Below, piece after piece: positions 9,087 through 17,555 of a DNA stretch of 64,000 nucleotides. Source of the stretch: Qipengyuania_C sp046254955 (GTDB lineage Bacteria; Pseudomonadota; Alphaproteobacteria; Sphingomonadales; Sphingomonadaceae); the NCBI RefSeq assembly GCF_046254955.1, contig NZ_JBJXRG010000001.1, forward strand, positions 682,001 to 746,000, in the 5' to 3' direction. Below the pieces are notes generated by a model that saw only the letters and a program-made list of their open reading frames with translations, ran no database searches and was not told the origin of the DNA. The position numbers and the translations under genes are program-made. How positions within the stretch are numbered: position 1 is the stretch's first letter; every line of letters starts with the position of its first letter.

Positions 9087-10040
9087 ATGTCGTTCGACAA
9101 TGCCAAACCAGCGAAGTCGCCGGGAATCCGCTCACAATCGGCCGAGACAGCTGATGGCCAGCCATTGGCCGCCAATCGCGCCCCAGCAAAAGACCTCGCC
9201 CCGTGGGTTGCACGAGTATTCACAACAAACGTCAGCATCGAACGCGGCCAGGGTGTTAGCTGCAGAATGTTTTACGACACTCCGATCTTGCGCATGCTGT
9301 TCAAAGGTAGCTGGGTTGTCGAGCTGGACCAAGGGAAGCAGGAGTTCAGCGACACGGCTGTGTTCTGCGGGCCGAACTCTAAATGTCTTCCGGTCCATGT
9401 AGACGGCGATTTCGTCACACTTTCTGTTGCGCTGAAACCCGGAGCGATGGGCGCACTCGGTCCATTCCCCATGGGCCCTGCGATGGATCGGATTATCGAT
9501 TATAGTGCATTCGGATTCGACAGAGATAACCTTTTTGCTCGCTTTGAAGGGTTGGTTGGAAACTCCGAAGCGATGATGCTGATGGTCGAAGAGATCATGC
9601 GCGAATATCTGGAACATAAGAGCGGAAAGGAACCCGACGCGCTGACACGCGCCTTCGATATGGCTGCGCTGGCCGACCCCAATATCAAGGTGAGCGAGTT
9701 CGCCGAACAGCATGAGGTTTCAGCCAAGAAGGTCGAACGGATCGTAAAGCGTGATTTCGGTCTCTCGCCGAAAAAAGTGCTGCGCCGCGCTCGCGCGCTC
9801 GACATGGCCGCAATCCTGCGGGGCGTGGGCGACTATGACGAGGGCGATGAAATGCTGCTGCGTTATTTCGACCAGTCGCATCTCAACCGGGAGTTCGTCG
9901 AGTTCTTCGGGATGAGCCCAATGCAGTTCGTCCAGACACCATTGCCGCTACTCACCTTGGCGCTTGAGACGCGGCAATCGCGCCGTCTCGAAGCACTGGG
10001 GAGGCTCGAAGGCGGCGAAAAGCGCCCTTGGGAAAGCTGA
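9087..10040 (+). CDS. AraC-family transcriptional regulator
   Basis: 317 residues with an N-terminal sensor part (about 40-150) and a C-terminal AraC DNA-binding domain (about 190-283). The first helix-turn-helix is around KVSEFAEQHEVSAKKVERIV (201-220), followed by FGLSPKKVLRRARALDMAA and a second unit ending FVEFFGMSPMQF. It is divergent from the hisN-like gene, sharing a 95-base intergenic region, and convergent with the cupin gene. The start ATG at 9087 has only a weak upstream purine run, so a different start is possible. No effector or target can be read from the sequence. Confidence 0.82.
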   Translation: MSFDNAKPAKSPGIRSQSAETADGQPLAANRAPAKDLAPWVARVFTTNVSIERGQGVSCRMFYDTPILRMLFKGSWVVELDQGKQEFSDTAVFCGPNSKCLPVHVDGDFVTLSVALKPGAMGALGPFPMGPAMDRIIDYSAFGFDRDNLFARFEGLVGNSEAMMLMVEEIMREYLEHKSGKEPDALTRAFDMAALADPNIKVSEFAEQHEVSAKKVERIVKRDFGLSPKKVLRRARALDMAAILRGVGDYDEGDEMLLRYFDQSHLNREFVEFFGMSPMQFVQTPLPLLTLALETRQSRRLEALGRLEGGEKRPWES

Positions 10041-10093
10041 CCCTTAGGGCTGCTCGCCTGACGCGAAATGCCCCGCGGAATCGCCGGGCGGTA

Positions 10094-10537
10094 TCACCCT
10101 TTTACATCCGCCGGCGTTGCTACCTCGCGCCGCAAGGGAGCGCCTTCGAGTACGACCCAAGTCGAGACAGCCAAGGTCCCCTCACGTCCCGCTTTCGCCC
10201 AATGGACTGTATGCGGGGGGATGCGAAATCCCTCACCTGCACCAATGGTCTTTGTCTGAACTTGCGACCAGCCATCGTCCGCGAACCATGATAGCTCGAC
10301 CGAACCGGAATGGACGACCAGCATTTCCTCACCATCATGGACATGGCGCGGTACGAGGCCATCTGGTGCAAGCGTTATGATACCCGAGACAAGATAACGA
10401 TCCTCCACCCCGAGGATCGGTCCCTCGACGGCCAGTTGAACGCCGGGTGCGCGCACCGGTTCGACAGGCTTGTGGGACACGCATGCCGACAAGGAGAGGG
10501 GCAGCGCGATTGCCAAAGTGGCAGCGCGCCTCACCAT
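10094..10537 (-). CDS. cupin-domain lipoprotein
   Basis: 147 residues with a lipoprotein signal peptide: a hydrophobic run ALPLSLSAC ends in a lipobox with Cys19. A single cupin barrel follows, with HVHDGEEMLVVHSGSVEL holding the first metal-binding motif (HxH-E) and IPPHTVHW the second. Such proteins bind a metal and a small ligand; the function of this one is unknown. The start ATG overlaps the prs stop by one base (TGATG), so it may be translated after prs from the same message. Its placement next to prs has no clear metabolic logic. Confidence 0.75.
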   Translation of the reverse strand: MVRRAATLAIALPLSLSACVSHKPVEPVRAPGVQLAVEGPILGVEDRYLVSGIITLAPDGLVPRHVHDGEEMLVVHSGSVELSWFADDGWSQVQTKTIGAGEGFRIPPHTVHWAKAGREGTLAVSTWVVLEGAPLRREVATPADVKG

Positions 10538-11472
10538 CAGTCGAACAGGCTCGAGACCGAGCTTTCGTCAGCAATCCGGCGCACCGCCTCGCCGATCAGC
10601 GGCGCGATAGTGAGGATGCGGATCCGTTCGGACTGGTCTGCTGCCTCGGTCGCATTGATCGAATCGGTGATCACCAGTTCCTTGAGCGCCGAGCCATCGA
10701 CCCGCGATACGGCAGCGCCCGAAAGCACGCCGTGAGTGATATAGGCGGCGACCGATTTTGCCCCTTCGTCGAGCAAGGCCTGCGCCGCGTTGCACAGAGT
10801 GCCGCCCGAATCGATGATATCGTCGATCAGGATGCAGTGTCGGCCCGAAACATCCCCAATGATGTTCATCACTTCCGATTCGCCGGGACGGTCGCGGCGT
10901 TTGTCGACGATGGCCAGTGGTGCGTTATCTAGCCGCTTGGCGAGCGCACGGGCACGGACGACGCCGCCCACGTCCGGAGAAACCACCATCAAGTCCTGGT
11001 CGCCGTAGCGCGCCTGGATGTCCGCTGCCATGACAGGCGCGGCGAAGAGGTTGTCTGTCGGAATGTCGAAGAAGCCCTGGATCTGCCCGGCATGCAGGTC
11101 GACCGAGAGTACGCGGTCAGCGCCGGCCTTGGTGATCAGGTCGGCCACCAGCTTCGCGGAGATCGGCGTACGCGGGCCCGGTTTGCGATCCTGCCGTGCG
11201 TAGCCGAAGTAGGGGACGACCGCCGTAATCCGGCGCGCAGAGGCGCGCTTGAGCGCGTCGATGCAGATCAGGAGTTCCATCAGATTGTCGTTCGCCGGGA
11301 AGCTGGTCGACTGGACCAGGAAGACATCCTCTCCGCGTACGTTCTCGTGGATCTCGACGAATATTTCCTCATCGGCGAAGCGGCGAACGCTGGCATCGGT
11401 GAGAGGCATTTCGAGGTAGGCGGCAATCGCTCGTGCCAAGGGCAGGTTGGCGTTGCCGGACATGATCTTCAT
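10537..11472 (-). CDS. prs: ribose-phosphate pyrophosphokinase
   Basis: Makes PRPP from ribose 5-phosphate and ATP, feeding purine, pyrimidine, histidine, tryptophan and NAD synthesis. 311 residues, the standard class I length. Visible motifs: YFGYARQDRKPGPRTPISAK (flexible loop/ATP site), VSVDLHAGQIQGFF, VVSPDVGGVVRARALA, KRRDRPGESEVMNIIGDV (catalytic flexible loop) and the PRPP-binding ILIDDIIDSGGT. Cytosolic. A cupin lipoprotein starts at its stop codon. Confidence 0.97.
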   Translation of the reverse strand: MKIMSGNANLPLARAIAAYLEMPLTDASVRRFADEEIFVEIHENVRGEDVFLVQSTSFPANDNLMELLICIDALKRASARRITAVVPYFGYARQDRKPGPRTPISAKLVADLITKAGADRVLSVDLHAGQIQGFFDIPTDNLFAAPVMAADIQARYGDQDLMVVSPDVGGVVRARALAKRLDNAPLAIVDKRRDRPGESEVMNIIGDVSGRHCILIDDIIDSGGTLCNAAQALLDEGAKSVAAYITHGVLSGAAVSRVDGSALKELVITDSINATEAADQSERIRILTIAPLIGEAVRRIADESSVSSLFD

Positions 11473-11814
11473 CGCTGGGTATCCCTCAAAAGCCCGCTGG
11501 AGAATCGCTTCGCCAAGGCTCTAGCCAGCACAGAGGCGATTGCAACATTGCCGAGCGGCCCGATCGTGGATAGGCTGCAACGCTATGGACCATGCCGCAT
11601 GGATCATCTTCGGAATCGTTCTTATCGCGCTCGTCGCGCGGCTCCTGATCGGCCCGTCCGATCCATTGCCTGACGAACAGGATTCGCAGTCCGGCGACCT
11701 TGACCCGTCAGACTAGGATTATGCCCGATGCTATCCTGGATCTTGCGGCGCTCATTTGTTTGAAGTGCGCAGGGCCGCAGCGGCGCAGGCCGCCTGGGCA
11801 CGGTCCGCGATCTG
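11473..11814. other. 342-base gap between prs and glpX
   Basis: Upstream region of prs on one side and the 3' end of glpX on the other. Apart from the 43-codon reading frame at 11585-11716 I see no gene, tRNA or clear hairpin. The stretch before prs should contain its promoter; a GAGGG purine run lies about ten bases before the prs ATG. Confidence 0.5.
11585..11716 (+). CDS. possible small single-pass membrane protein (43 aa)
   Basis: An ATG-to-TAG frame of 43 codons in the prs-glpX gap. It begins MDHAAWIIFGIVLIALVAR, a convincing transmembrane segment (about 5-22), and continues with an acidic tail rich in Asp, Glu, Ser and Pro. The upstream purine run GGATAGG is weak and about ten bases from the ATG. 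The hydrophobic-then-acidic layout is what a real small membrane protein looks like, but the frame is short and I recognise no family. Treat as a candidate. Confidence 0.35.
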   Translation: MDHAAWIIFGIVLIALVARLLIGPSDPLPDEQDSQSGDLDPSD

Positions 11815-12795
11815 CTAGAACCTATGCTCGCCCTTGATCCAGCGCACGGTCCCGGAACTGGCGCGCATGACCACGCTATCGGTTGTCATGACACCGCTGC
11901 GCAGGCGCTTCACGCCATCGAGCAATGAGCCGGATGTGACCCCGGTAGCGGCGAAAATGCAGTCGCCCTTGGCAAGGTCTTCGAGCTTGTAGATCCGGTC
12001 GAAGTCCTCAATGCCCCATTTGCGGGCACGCGTTTTCTCGTCATCATTGCGGAACACCAGCCGGCCATTGAATTGACCCCCGACGCAGCGCAGCGCCGCT
12101 GCAGCGAGCACGCCTTCGGGTGCACCGCCCTGGCCCATGTACATGTCGATCGTGGTGTCTTCATCGGTCACCGCAATAACGCCGGCGACATCGCCGTCTC
12201 CGATCAGAACGACGCCGCAGCCGATCTCGCGCAGCTCGGCAATGAGATCGGCATGGCGCGGGCGATCGAGCACGCAGACGATAATCTCATTCGGCGCCAC
12301 GCCTTTTGCTTCGGCCACGGCCTTGACGTTTTCAGTTGGGCTCTTGGCGAGGTCGATAATGTCCGCCGGATAGCCGGGCCCTACGGCCAGCTTGTCCATG
12401 TAGACATCGGGCGCATTGAGCAGACAGCCTTCTTCGGCAGCTGCCAACACGGCTAATGCATTAGGTCCTGCCTTGGCAGTAATTGTCGTGCCTTCGAGCG
12501 GATCGAGCGCGATGTCGATCTTGGGGCCGCGCCCCGGCGCACCGCCAACCTTTTCCCCTATGAAGAGCATGGGCGCCTCGTCACGCTCGCCCTCGCCGAT
12601 CACAACCGTACCGTCCATGTAAAGCTCGTCAAACGCCCTGCGCATGGCTTCAACGGCGGCGGCGTCGGCGGCTTTCTCGTCACCGCGCCCGATCAGGTCG
12701 GAAGCGGCAATCGCGGCTGCTTCGGTCACACGGACCATTTCCAGCACGAGTACGCGATCAAGAACATGGGAGGCAGAAGTTTTGGCGGCGTTCAT
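11815..12795 (-). CDS. glpX: fructose-1,6-bisphosphatase class II
   Basis: Hydrolyses fructose 1,6-bisphosphate in gluconeogenesis (and sedoheptulose bisphosphate in some relatives). 326 residues, normal for GlpX. Metal- and phosphate-binding motifs are intact: GEGERDEAPML (67-77) and LDPLEGTT (97-104), with the downstream VTDEDTTIDMYMGQGGAPEG segment. Cytosolic. It is divergent from an exported protein of unknown function at 12846. No other gluconeogenic gene is adjacent. Confidence 0.95.
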   Translation of the reverse strand: MNAAKTSASHVLDRVLVLEMVRVTEAAAIAASDLIGRGDEKAADAAAVEAMRRAFDELYMDGTVVIGEGERDEAPMLFIGEKVGGAPGRGPKIDIALDPLEGTTITAKAGPNALAVLAAAEEGCLLNAPDVYMDKLAVGPGYPADIIDLAKSPTENVKAVAEAKGVAPNEIIVCVLDRPRHADLIAELREIGCGVVLIGDGDVAGVIAVTDEDTTIDMYMGQGGAPEGVLAAAALRCVGGQFNGRLVFRNDDEKTRARKWGIEDFDRIYKLEDLAKGDCIFAATGVTSGSLLDGVKRLRSGVMTTDSVVMRASSGTVRWIKGEHRF

Positions 12796-12845
12796 GGGTA
12801 ATTCAGTCCCTGCTAGGCTTCGTGGCGAGCGCTTAGACTTGGAGG

Positions 12846-13373
12846 GTGAGATTGTCGAGACGAGGCCTGCGCCCTTTCATCTGTCTGATCGCCATACCCA
12901 TGGCCGGCCTCTTCTCGGAAGCTTCATTTGCGCAGGACAATCGCTCCAGCGACACCGATGCCGCGATCGCCGCCGCAGAAGATGCCTACGGCCCGCCGCC
13001 GCCGATGGAAGATTGCTCGGATGAGCAGGAGGCAGCGATCCTCACGGGTGAAATCATCGTATGCCGGCGCAAAAGAGATCAGTCCCAATTTCGGGTGTCG
13101 AGCGAGGACGAAGCGGAAAGTCGCTATGCTCGCGAGACTATGAATGCCGGTGATCCCAGGGCCCCGGATGTCGCCGGACCGGGGATCTTCCGGGGGCCGG
13201 CAACGGTCTCGGGGCTATGCTTCATTCCCCCATGCCCACCGCCTCCGGCCTACATGATCGACTTTGATGAGCTGCCCGAAACGCCGCCCGGATCGGATGC
13301 GGAACGGGCCGGCCAAGGTCTCGCACCGCGCGGCAACGCGCCTTCCGATACCAACGAGGAGCTTGCGGATTAG
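12846..13373 (+). CDS. exported protein of unknown function
   Basis: I do not recognise this protein. Up to 175 residues with an N-terminal Sec signal: basic MRLSRRGLRP, a hydrophobic stretch to about 28, and a likely cut after SFA. The mature part is acidic and Pro-rich (AAAEDAYGPPPPMEDC, FIPPCPPPPAY) with about four cysteines, including ILTGEIIVCRRKRD, a pattern common in short periplasmic proteins of sphingomonads. The annotated start is GTG at 12846, directly after GGAGG; a TTG at 12852 has better spacing (six bases) and may be the real start. It is divergent from glpX and convergent with hom, whose stop codon overlaps its own. Confidence 0.6.
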   Translation: MRLSRRGLRPFICLIAIPMAGLFSEASFAQDNRSSDTDAAIAAAEDAYGPPPPMEDCSDEQEAAILTGEIIVCRRKRDQSQFRVSSEDEAESRYARETMNAGDPRAPDVAGPGIFRGPATVSGLCFIPPCPPPPAYMIDFDELPETPPGSDAERAGQGLAPRGNAPSDTNEELAD

Positions 13374-14680
13374 TCGCGGATGATGGGCATGACGAGCGGC
13401 GGCGCGGTGAGGCTGTCGGACCCGTCAAGCAGTTCCAGCGCCTGCGAAACGCAGCGTTCCTGTCCGTCATGCGTGACGATGGCCACCAGCACTTCGCCGC
13501 CGTCTCTCGAACGCCCTTCCTGGATGAGGCTTTCGATCGAAACGTCGGCATCGCGCATCGCGGCAGTGATTTCCGCGAGCACGCCGGGCCGGTCCGCAAC
13601 TGTGAAGCGTAGGTAGACCTTGCCGGTCCGGTGCCCGGGGTCGGCCGCCTCCATCGTCCGCAGTTCCGAAACGGGTACCGAGAACGGAGGACCTGCCTCG
13701 CCGCGGGCCACATCGATCAGGTCGGCCACTACGGCGCTTGCAGTGGGCTTGTCGCCCGCGCCTGCACCCTGGAACAGCAAGCGACCCGAATAATCGCCTT
13801 CCGCCACGACGGCATTGGTGGGCCCATCCACCGCAGCGAGAGGATGGTTCTTCGGAACCAGACAAGGGCGCACGCGCTGAAGGAGCCGCTTCTGCCCGTC
13901 GCCGTTGGTATCAAGATCGGCAATCCCGACCAGCCGCACGACATACCCAAGCCTGTCGGCTTGCGCGATATCTTCAGCCCGCACTTTCGTGATGCCGGTA
14001 CAGCGAACGGAATCGAAATCGATCCGCGTGCCGAACGCTATCGCCGACAGGATTGCCAGCTTATGGGCCGCATCGATGCCCTCGATATCGAAGGTCGGGT
14101 CCGCCTCGGCATATCCCTTGGCCTGCGCCTCGGCGAGTGTGCCGGCGAAGTCCGCGCCGGTGTGCTCCATCGTCGTCAGGATATAATTGCAGGTGCCATT
14201 GAGAATCCCGTAGACTCTCTCGATGGCGTTCGCTGCAGTCCCTTCGCGTAGGCCCTTGACCACCGGAATACCGCCCGCAACCGCCGCTTCGAATTTGAGC
14301 GCGCAATTGGCCTCCGCCGCCGCTTCGGCCAGCGCGATTCCGTGATGTGCGATCATTGCCTTGTTCGCGGTCACGAAAGGTTTGCCTGCCGCTATCGCGG
14401 CCTGCGCCAGGACAAGTGCGGGTCCATCGGATCCACCGACCAGTTCAACTACGGCATCGACATCATCGCGCGCGGCCAGCGCAGTCATATCGTCTTCCCA
14501 GCCGAAGCCCGAAAGGTCGATGCCGCGATTGCGCGCGCGATCGCGCGAGCTGACTGCGGTCACAATGATCGGGCGCCCCGCCCGCGCCGCGATAAGCGCG
14601 GCGTTCGCGTCGAGCAGCCGGACGACACCTGCGCCGACGGTTCCCAAGCCGGCAATCCCGATTCGAAGCGGATCAGCCAT
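13370..14680 (-). CDS. hom: homoserine dehydrogenase
   Basis: NAD(P)-dependent reduction of aspartate semialdehyde to homoserine, the branch point to threonine and methionine. From the ATG at 14678-14680 it has 436 residues, typical of the monofunctional form. The Rossmann glycine motif is GLGTVGAG (11-18), the catalytic region includes PFVTANKAMIAHHG, and a C-terminal ACT domain (about 350-430, LRFTVADRPGVLAEITAAM) suggests allosteric control by threonine. A GTG at 14693-14695 would add five residues; neither start has a clear Shine-Dalgarno. Convergent with the gene at 12846, overlapping at the stop codons. Confidence 0.95.
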   Translation of the reverse strand: MADPLRIGIAGLGTVGAGVVRLLDANAALIAARAGRPIIVTAVSSRDRARNRGIDLSGFGWEDDMTALAARDDVDAVVELVGGSDGPALVLAQAAIAAGKPFVTANKAMIAHHGIALAEAAAEANCALKFEAAVAGGIPVVKGLREGTAANAIERVYGILNGTCNYILTTMEHTGADFAGTLAEAQAKGYAEADPTFDIEGIDAAHKLAILSAIAFGTRIDFDSVRCTGITKVRAEDIAQADRLGYVVRLVGIADLDTNGDGQKRLLQRVRPCLVPKNHPLAAVDGPTNAVVAEGDYSGRLLFQGAGAGDKPTASAVVADLIDVARGEAGPPFSVPVSELRTMEAADPGHRTGKVYLRFTVADRPGVLAEITAAMRDADVSIESLIQEGRSRDGGEVLVAIVTHDGQERCVSQALELLDGSDSLTAPPLVMPIIRD

Positions 14681-14778
14681 GCTGGTTGGTTTCACTGTTC
14701 AGTTTCATGGCGCCCGCCTAGCGCGTGAAGCGGGGTCGTGGGAACCAAAATGTCTTGCCCCTCCCCTAGCAAGGATTG

Positions 14779-15639
14779 CTAGCCGCGATTGCGCGAGCAC
14801 GCGCCCAATTGCGCGATTACGAATGCATAGTCGGCGACCGCCTGCTGCTGCGATACCGCATCAAACGCCAGGTTGGCTTCGGCCGGTAGGCTGCGCGGCA
14901 GGAAGCAGGCGAGCCGGTACCAGTCTACTGAACCGGGCAAGGCCGGCCGTGCGGACTGGTCGACAATCTCGGCCTGCGAATAGCCCCACACCGGATTCAT
15001 GCCGGGCCGCCTGATGATCGACAATGCCACGGGCCGGTTGCCTTCAGTCTCAAGGAAAATCTGCGTTTCCGATTCGCCCGCCAGATTTCCCGCGACGGAC
15101 AGCGCATCACGTACGCCGCGAATGGCTGGCAGGGAATTCCCGGAATACAGATCAGCAAGGATTGCGCGTAGCCGCGATTCAAGCCCTGGCTCCCAATCCA
15201 ACTGTGCGCGCGCATCGGCGAGCTGCAATTCACTTGGCCGGTTCGGAACGGGCTGCGCGAAGACGATGAACTCGCCTTTCCGCAGCTTGGGAACGCGCCC
15301 GCGATCATCGCGCGGGACGTCGACAAGGTAGCGCAGCGATTCGCCGATCGGAGCGCTACCTGCAATCAGCGAGAGCGTTTCCGCCTCAACATAAAGACGC
15401 GCGAATCCCGGCCGTAGACCCGGGGCTCTCTCCGCCTCCACTTCGGCCTGACGCTTGACTTCGACCTTTACCACAAGCGCAGCCGCGTCGGTCAAATCGG
15501 CGAGGTCGGCATAGGTATAGGCAGCTGCTGCGGGCGCGCCTGCGGTCGGCGGTCGGCTCTGGGCGTGAGCAGCAACACCGAGCGAAGCGAAAAAAAACGC
15601 AGCCCCTATCGCTCTGAGATACTTCACGAATTCACGCAT
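14779..15639 (-). CDS. exported protein of unknown function
   Basis: I do not recognise this protein. 286 residues with a cleavable signal peptide (YLRAIGAAFFFASLGVAAHA, about 7-26). The mature protein has no obvious catalytic motif; it includes a charged segment VVKVEVKRQAEVEAERAPG, a beta-rich middle (LYVEAETLSLIAGS, SLRYLVDVPRD) and a C-terminal helix with two cysteines in total. The layout resembles small periplasmic proteins restricted to sphingomonads, but that is inference. It lies behind hom on the same strand with a 98-base gap. Confidence 0.6.
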   Translation of the reverse strand: MREFVKYLRAIGAAFFFASLGVAAHAQSRPPTAGAPAAAAYTYADLADLTDAAALVVKVEVKRQAEVEAERAPGLRPGFARLYVEAETLSLIAGSAPIGESLRYLVDVPRDDRGRVPKLRKGEFIVFAQPVPNRPSELQLADARAQLDWEPGLESRLRAILADLYSGNSLPAIRGVRDALSVAGNLAGESETQIFLETEGNRPVALSIIRRPGMNPVWGYSQAEIVDQSARPALPGSVDWYRLACFLPRSLPAEANLAFDAVSQQQAVADYAFVIAQLGACSRNRG

Positions 15640-15813
15640 TCATTGCTCTCCCTGGTGCCGGAACACTGCCTGGCTGGAAACATATCGCCCAGTTTGCAGT
15701 TTAAGATTGAAGCGACTGAATTGCACGTTAACTGATAAAGCAATTGCCTGTCCCCGACTCGAAAGCTAAAGGGGCGAAGAAACCGGAGTAGATAACAATT
15801 GATAAGCTTCGGT

Positions 15814-15846
15814 AGGTCCGCGTGGGACCTTCGGGAACGCGGACCT
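15814..15846. promoter_or_regulatory. long inverted repeat upstream of tonB
   Basis: AGGTCCGCGT (15814-15823) and its exact complement (15837-15846) enclose a 13-base interval. No U-run follows on either strand, so it does not look like a simple terminator. It could be part of a leader RNA or a protein-binding site about 140 bases upstream of tonB. Function unknown. Confidence 0.4.
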
Positions 15847-15940
15847 CAATAAGGGGCATGCGTCCCGAACGGCCTCACAGGGTGGACAGCGAGCTTTGCG
15901 TAGCGCACGATAAGCGAATCGTGGGATACGCAATTTTTGT

Positions 15941-15954
15941 CGGGACTTGTCCCG
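15941..15954. promoter_or_regulatory. short palindrome upstream of tonB
   Basis: CGGGAC-TT-GTCCCG, a perfect 6+6 palindrome about 30 bases before the tonB ATG, preceded by an AATTTTTGT run. It could be an operator overlapping the promoter or leader. There is no direct evidence for a binding protein. Confidence 0.3.
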
Positions 15955-15982
15955 GCCTGTGAAGATGGAGTGATGCGACTGA

Positions 15983-16633
15983 ATGGCATATGCTGACGAA
16001 GGGATGAGCACGAATCGGATAATCGGGCTGGTAGTGGCCGCGATTATTCACGTTGCTCTCGGATATGCACTCGTCACCGGACTCGCTTATGAAGCGGTGA
16101 AGAAAGCGGTCGAACGCGTGACGACGGTAGATATTGAAGAACCGCCGCCACCGGAGGAAGAGCCGCCGCCGCCGCCTGAAGAGGTGCCGGATACGCCGCC
16201 GCCTCCCGTAGCGCCGCCGCCGCCGATCAACATCGCGCCGGCTCCGCCTCAGATTCAAACGCAGCCGACGATCCCACCGCCCGCACCTCCGGTGCTGGTC
16301 GTGCCACCGCCTGCACCGCCTGCACCACCGTCCCAAGCTCGTAGCGCATCTCCCCGTAATCAGGGTCGCTGGGCCGGACGTATCCAGGGCGACTATCCTT
16401 CTCGCGCATTGCGTGCGGAGGAACAGGGCGTGGTTCGGATGACGATCACTGTCGGCGCGGACGGCAGGGTTCAAAACTGTGCGGTCACCGGAAGCTCGGG
16501 CTCGAGTACGCTCGACGATGCAGCCTGCCGAGGCATGCAGCGTTACGCCCGCTATAACCCCGCACTCAATGCTGCCGGCAATCCGGTTTCCGACACATTG
16601 TCTCAATCAATCCGTTACGTCCTGCCCGACTAA
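15983..16633 (+). CDS. tonB: TonB energy-transducing protein
   Basis: Couples the proton-motive force at the inner membrane to outer-membrane TonB-dependent receptors. 216 residues: an N-terminal membrane anchor (about 13-33, IIGLVVAAIIHVALGYAL), a Pro/Glu-rich periplasm-spanning region (51-118, repeated PPPP and PPPE units), and a C-terminal TonB domain (130-216) with YPSRALRAEEQGVV and a terminal SIRYVLPD. ATG at 15983 is annotated; ATG at 16004 (MSTNRIIG) is an alternative. It is followed 43 bases later by exbB and then two exbD genes, a normal sphingomonad energy-module operon. Confidence 0.93.
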   Translation: MAYADEGMSTNRIIGLVVAAIIHVALGYALVTGLAYEAVKKAVERVTTVDIEEPPPPEEEPPPPPEEVPDTPPPPVAPPPPINIAPAPPQIQTQPTIPPPAPPVLVVPPPAPPAPPSQARSASPRNQGRWAGRIQGDYPSRALRAEEQGVVRMTITVGADGRVQNCAVTGSSGSSTLDDAACRGMQRYARYNPALNAAGNPVSDTLSQSIRYVLPD

Positions 16634-16676
16634 GGCAGGCAACTAGAACAAAGTTTTACGAAGAGGACCATTCGCA

Positions 16677-17468
16677 ATGATTATCGAACTTCTAGCAGCG
16701 GCAGGCGACGATGCGGCGCCAGTCAACTCTTTCGGTTTTATGGAGGCCATGGAACAGGGCGGCCTGATCGCCTGGTCGATCTTTGGCGTTCTCGTCATCA
16801 TGTCTGTCGGCTCGTTCTACATCCTGATTACCAAATGGCTTGAGCAGCAGAAAATCCTCAACCAGTATAAAGCCGTTCGCACCAATTTTTGGAGAGCTAA
16901 CTCGCTCAAGGACGGCGCGACCAAGCTCGAGAAGAACAGCGCATGGCGCCAGCTTGTCGATGACGCGGTGAAAGCCGAAGAAGAGCACGGCAAGATGACC
17001 GACCAGCTTGAAGCACATGACTGGATGCACGGTTCGCTGCAGCGTTCGGAAGCTTCGATCAATGCGAAGCTGGCAGGCGGTCTCCCGTTCCTGGCAACCA
17101 CCGGTGCAACGGCTCCGTTTATCGGTCTGCTCGGTACGGTGATCGGGATCTACCGCGCGCTGATCAACATCGGCCTCGCCGGTTCGGCCTCGATCGACAA
17201 GGTCGCTGGTCCGGTGGGTGAAGCCCTGATCATGACCGCTATCGGTCTGCTCGTGGCTGTGCCTGCGGTTATGGCCTACAACTGGCTGCAGAGCCGCAAC
17301 AAGCGCATCGCTGCGCTGCTGACCGGCTTCTCGACCGACCTTCTGGCCAACATCAGCTCGGCTGGCGCTGTCCGTCCGGCAACGATGACCAAGGCGTCGA
17401 CGCAGCAGGCTGCCAAGGCTGCTGCCAGCAAGCCGGCTGCCGCTGCTGCTCCGGCACGCAAGCCCTGA
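16677..17468 (+). CDS. exbB: ExbB/TolQ-family proton channel protein
   Basis: Pentameric inner-membrane component that, with ExbD, powers TonB. 263 residues with three transmembrane segments (about 30-52, 134-158, 182-203), a cytoplasmic loop of ~80 residues, and the family signature LPFLATTGATAPFIGLLGTV ahead of TM2 and GEALIMTAIGLLVAVPAVMA in TM3. A Lys/Ala-rich C-terminal tail (about 235-263) is unusually repetitive. It lies between tonB and exbD; TolQ is the alternative but the operon favours ExbB. Confidence 0.94.
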   Translation: MIIELLAAAGDDAAPVNSFGFMEAMEQGGLIAWSIFGVLVIMSVGSFYILITKWLEQQKILNQYKAVRTNFWRANSLKDGATKLEKNSAWRQLVDDAVKAEEEHGKMTDQLEAHDWMHGSLQRSEASINAKLAGGLPFLATTGATAPFIGLLGTVIGIYRALINIGLAGSASIDKVAGPVGEALIMTAIGLLVAVPAVMAYNWLQSRNKRIAALLTGFSTDLLANISSAGAVRPATMTKASTQQAAKAAASKPAAAAAPARKP

Positions 17469-17555
17469 TTGAATGGACCGGTGGCCGTGTGCAGCTCGTC
17501 TGCCCGGCCACCCGTTCACTCGCCGATTGAAGCAATTTAGGGATAGGAATTAGCC

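Larger units (their letters stand above)
15640..15982. other. 343-base gap upstream of tonB
   Basis: No credible gene. It holds the promoter region of the hypothetical gene ending at 15639 on one side and of tonB on the other. Two symmetrical elements stand out and are listed separately: a 10-bp-stem hairpin (15814-15846) and a compact palindrome (15941-15954). I see no Fur-box-like sequence by eye. Confidence 0.5.

Noticed and set aside
15875..16606. A 243-codon minus-strand frame with many Arg residues
   Set aside because: It is the reverse of the tonB Pro-rich region; the repetitive Arg runs are a by-product of CCG-rich codons.
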